Origin: an uncultured Rickettsiales bacterium
GTDB lineage: Bacteria; Pseudomonadota; Alphaproteobacteria; Rickettsiales; UBA998
Reading direction: 5' to 3'
Assembly (NCBI GenBank): GCA_937982385.1
Contig: CALJMC010000008.1
Coordinates: forward strand, 1 to 13,903
DNA length: 13,903 nucleotides
The translations under genes were made by a program, and so were the position numbers. The notes beneath the pieces are model-generated. The model saw nothing but the letters and a program-made list of their open reading frames with translations, ran no database searches and was not told where the DNA came from. Positions 13,005 through 13,903 of the stretch are shown here, piece by piece. Position 1 is the first letter of the stretch, and each line of letters opens with the position of its first letter.

Positions 13005-13903
13005 GATAGACCCTCCAATAACTATCCTGTTGATCCACCTGCAAACCATTAGCCAAAAGCAGCTTCCTCAACACATTGGGCGTAGACGAAATATACACCG
13101 TCGTTAAGGCATAATCAACGGACATAGAATCTATCTGTACATATTCTACAATCGCCAAATCACTCACGGTGCGCCGCAAACGATTCCACGCACGACCATG
13201 ATCAAAAGCAAAACGAATAATCTGTGCATTTATCGCCTCTTCTTCTGGTGCAAACAGCAAGAACCTATCACCCGTATTACTCAAGTTCTCCACCACCCTC
13301 ACCGCTGCTCTGTCCATCATTTGAGCTATGGTTTCTCCGTTTTCTATTTTAAACGTAAGCCTACCCTCATCTTGCTTGGCACCCGCACGACGCAAAAACA
13401 CGTCCAAAACCTTACTTCCCTCACGCACCCTAGGGCGCGCGACAGCAAGGGCGACATTGCGCGTGCCATAACGTTCTGCCAGAGATGTCAGTTTTTTCAC
13501 ATCACCAGACAGCAAAGTTTCTTGGCTCATTAACCGCTTATCTTTCGGGTCACCATAAGCAGAAATAAGCTGGTCATTTCCATATTTAAACGCCGCATTA
13601 TCAAGCGCCTTGCGCCAATCATTGCCATCTTCCCAGAGCCGCAACGCCAAACCATCATCCAACACAGGCAGCACCAGCAAGGAAGTAGAGTTCGACAGGG
13701 TATTCAACCCCTCAGTATCTTTTAAAATACGTGTTGTACGTATGGGATCAAAAATATAATTCACCCGTGCAGAATAGCGCCCTGCAATGGTTTTCTCCTG
13801 TTGAATATCAAATGATTTTATCATAGTCACAAGCTGCTCAGGCGTCACTTGTTCATATACCTCATCCACTCGATCTGGTGCCATGCGCTTAAGCAAAATA
13901 TCA
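12991..13903 (-). CDS. DUF2066-like protein, 5' end beyond the window
   Basis: The reading frame is open to the right edge of the window and ends at the TAA at 12991-12993; about 303 residues are visible and the start is missing. The visible protein is soluble, with mixed alpha/beta segments and no clear membrane span. It matches DUF2066 proteins by general pattern and by position, since DUF2066 genes precede the PerM-type permease and Hda in proteobacteria, often beside purM. I did not find a catalytic motif. The role of DUF2066 is unknown. It overlaps the permease start by 14 bp, so the three genes are probably one transcript. Confidence 0.6.
   Translation of the reverse strand, partial: DILLKRMAPDRVDEVYEQVTPEQLVTMIKSFDIQQEKTIAGRYSARVNYIFDPIRTTRILKDTEGLNTLSNSTSLLVLPVLDDGLALRLWEDGNDWRKALDNAAFKYGNDQLISAYGDPKDKRLMSQETLLSGDVKKLTSLAERYGTRNVALAVARPRVREGSKVLDVFLRRAGAKQDEGRLTFKIENGETIAQMMDRAAVRVVENLSNTGDRFLLFAPEEEAINAQIIRFAFDHGRAWNRLRRTVSDLAIVEYVQIDSMSVDYALTTVYISSTPNVLRKLLLANGLQVDQQDSYWRVYRATR

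Noticed and set aside
1..13903. CRISPR array, rRNA, transposase or integrase
   Set aside because: No regularly spaced repeats, rRNA sequence or recombinase motifs were seen on either strand.

Overview
The window looks like chromosomal DNA of an alphaproteobacterium of moderate GC. The evidence is the gene neighbourhoods: dapF followed by mtaB, divergent ssb/uvrA, and a DUF2066-like gene followed by a PerM/AI-2E-type membrane protein and an HdaA-like protein. A response regulator with a C-terminal extension of a type I associate with alphaproteobacteria points the same way. I cannot name a genus. Most of the window is housekeeping DNA, with two small accessory patches (1-620 and 2170-2925) and several unusual intergenic structures.

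Layout. 1-620: tRNA-Leu(GAG) with a hairpin just upstream, a second 28-bp copy of the tRNA 3' end 98 bp downstream (an att-like scar), a highly folded palindromic element, and a GIY-YIG endonuclease gene broken by one missing base. 642-2084: two paralogous OmpA-domain lipoproteins on the minus strand; the upstream one carries a glycine zipper. 2170-2925: a compact locus with an XRE-type regulator on plus, diverging from a 58-aa single-span membrane protein and a degenerate S24/LexA-like fragment on minus, with a 12-bp palindrome between. 2922-5121: mtaB and dapF, separated by an array of 7-bp GGGGTTA-type repeats that forms an inverted repeat. 5236-5433: a small, probably disordered orphan protein whose upstream gap with dapF holds an 11-bp-arm inverted repeat.

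5585-9127: ssb (minus) diverging from uvrA (plus), both DNA repair functions, with a good sigma70-like promoter for ssb and no SOS box that I can see. 9196-10017: a class III/IV prepilin-like protein with its own promoter, followed in the same frame by a fragment of a second prepilin-like gene. 10095-11126: a response regulator whose receiver has Glu in place of the phospho-accepting Asp. 11239-13903: a tightly overlapping minus-strand operon running DUF2066-like protein (cut by the window end), PerM-like permease, HdaA-like DnaA regulator.

The main functional themes are envelope anchoring (two OmpA lipoproteins), lysine/peptidoglycan precursor synthesis (dapF), tRNA decoding (tRNA-Leu, mtaB), DNA repair (ssb, uvrA) and control of replication initiation (HdaA). 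The least explained parts are the folded element beside the tRNA scar, the XRE/small-membrane/S24-like locus, the heptamer array before mtaB, and the Glu-receiver protein. No gap longer than about 250 bp lacks an annotated feature.
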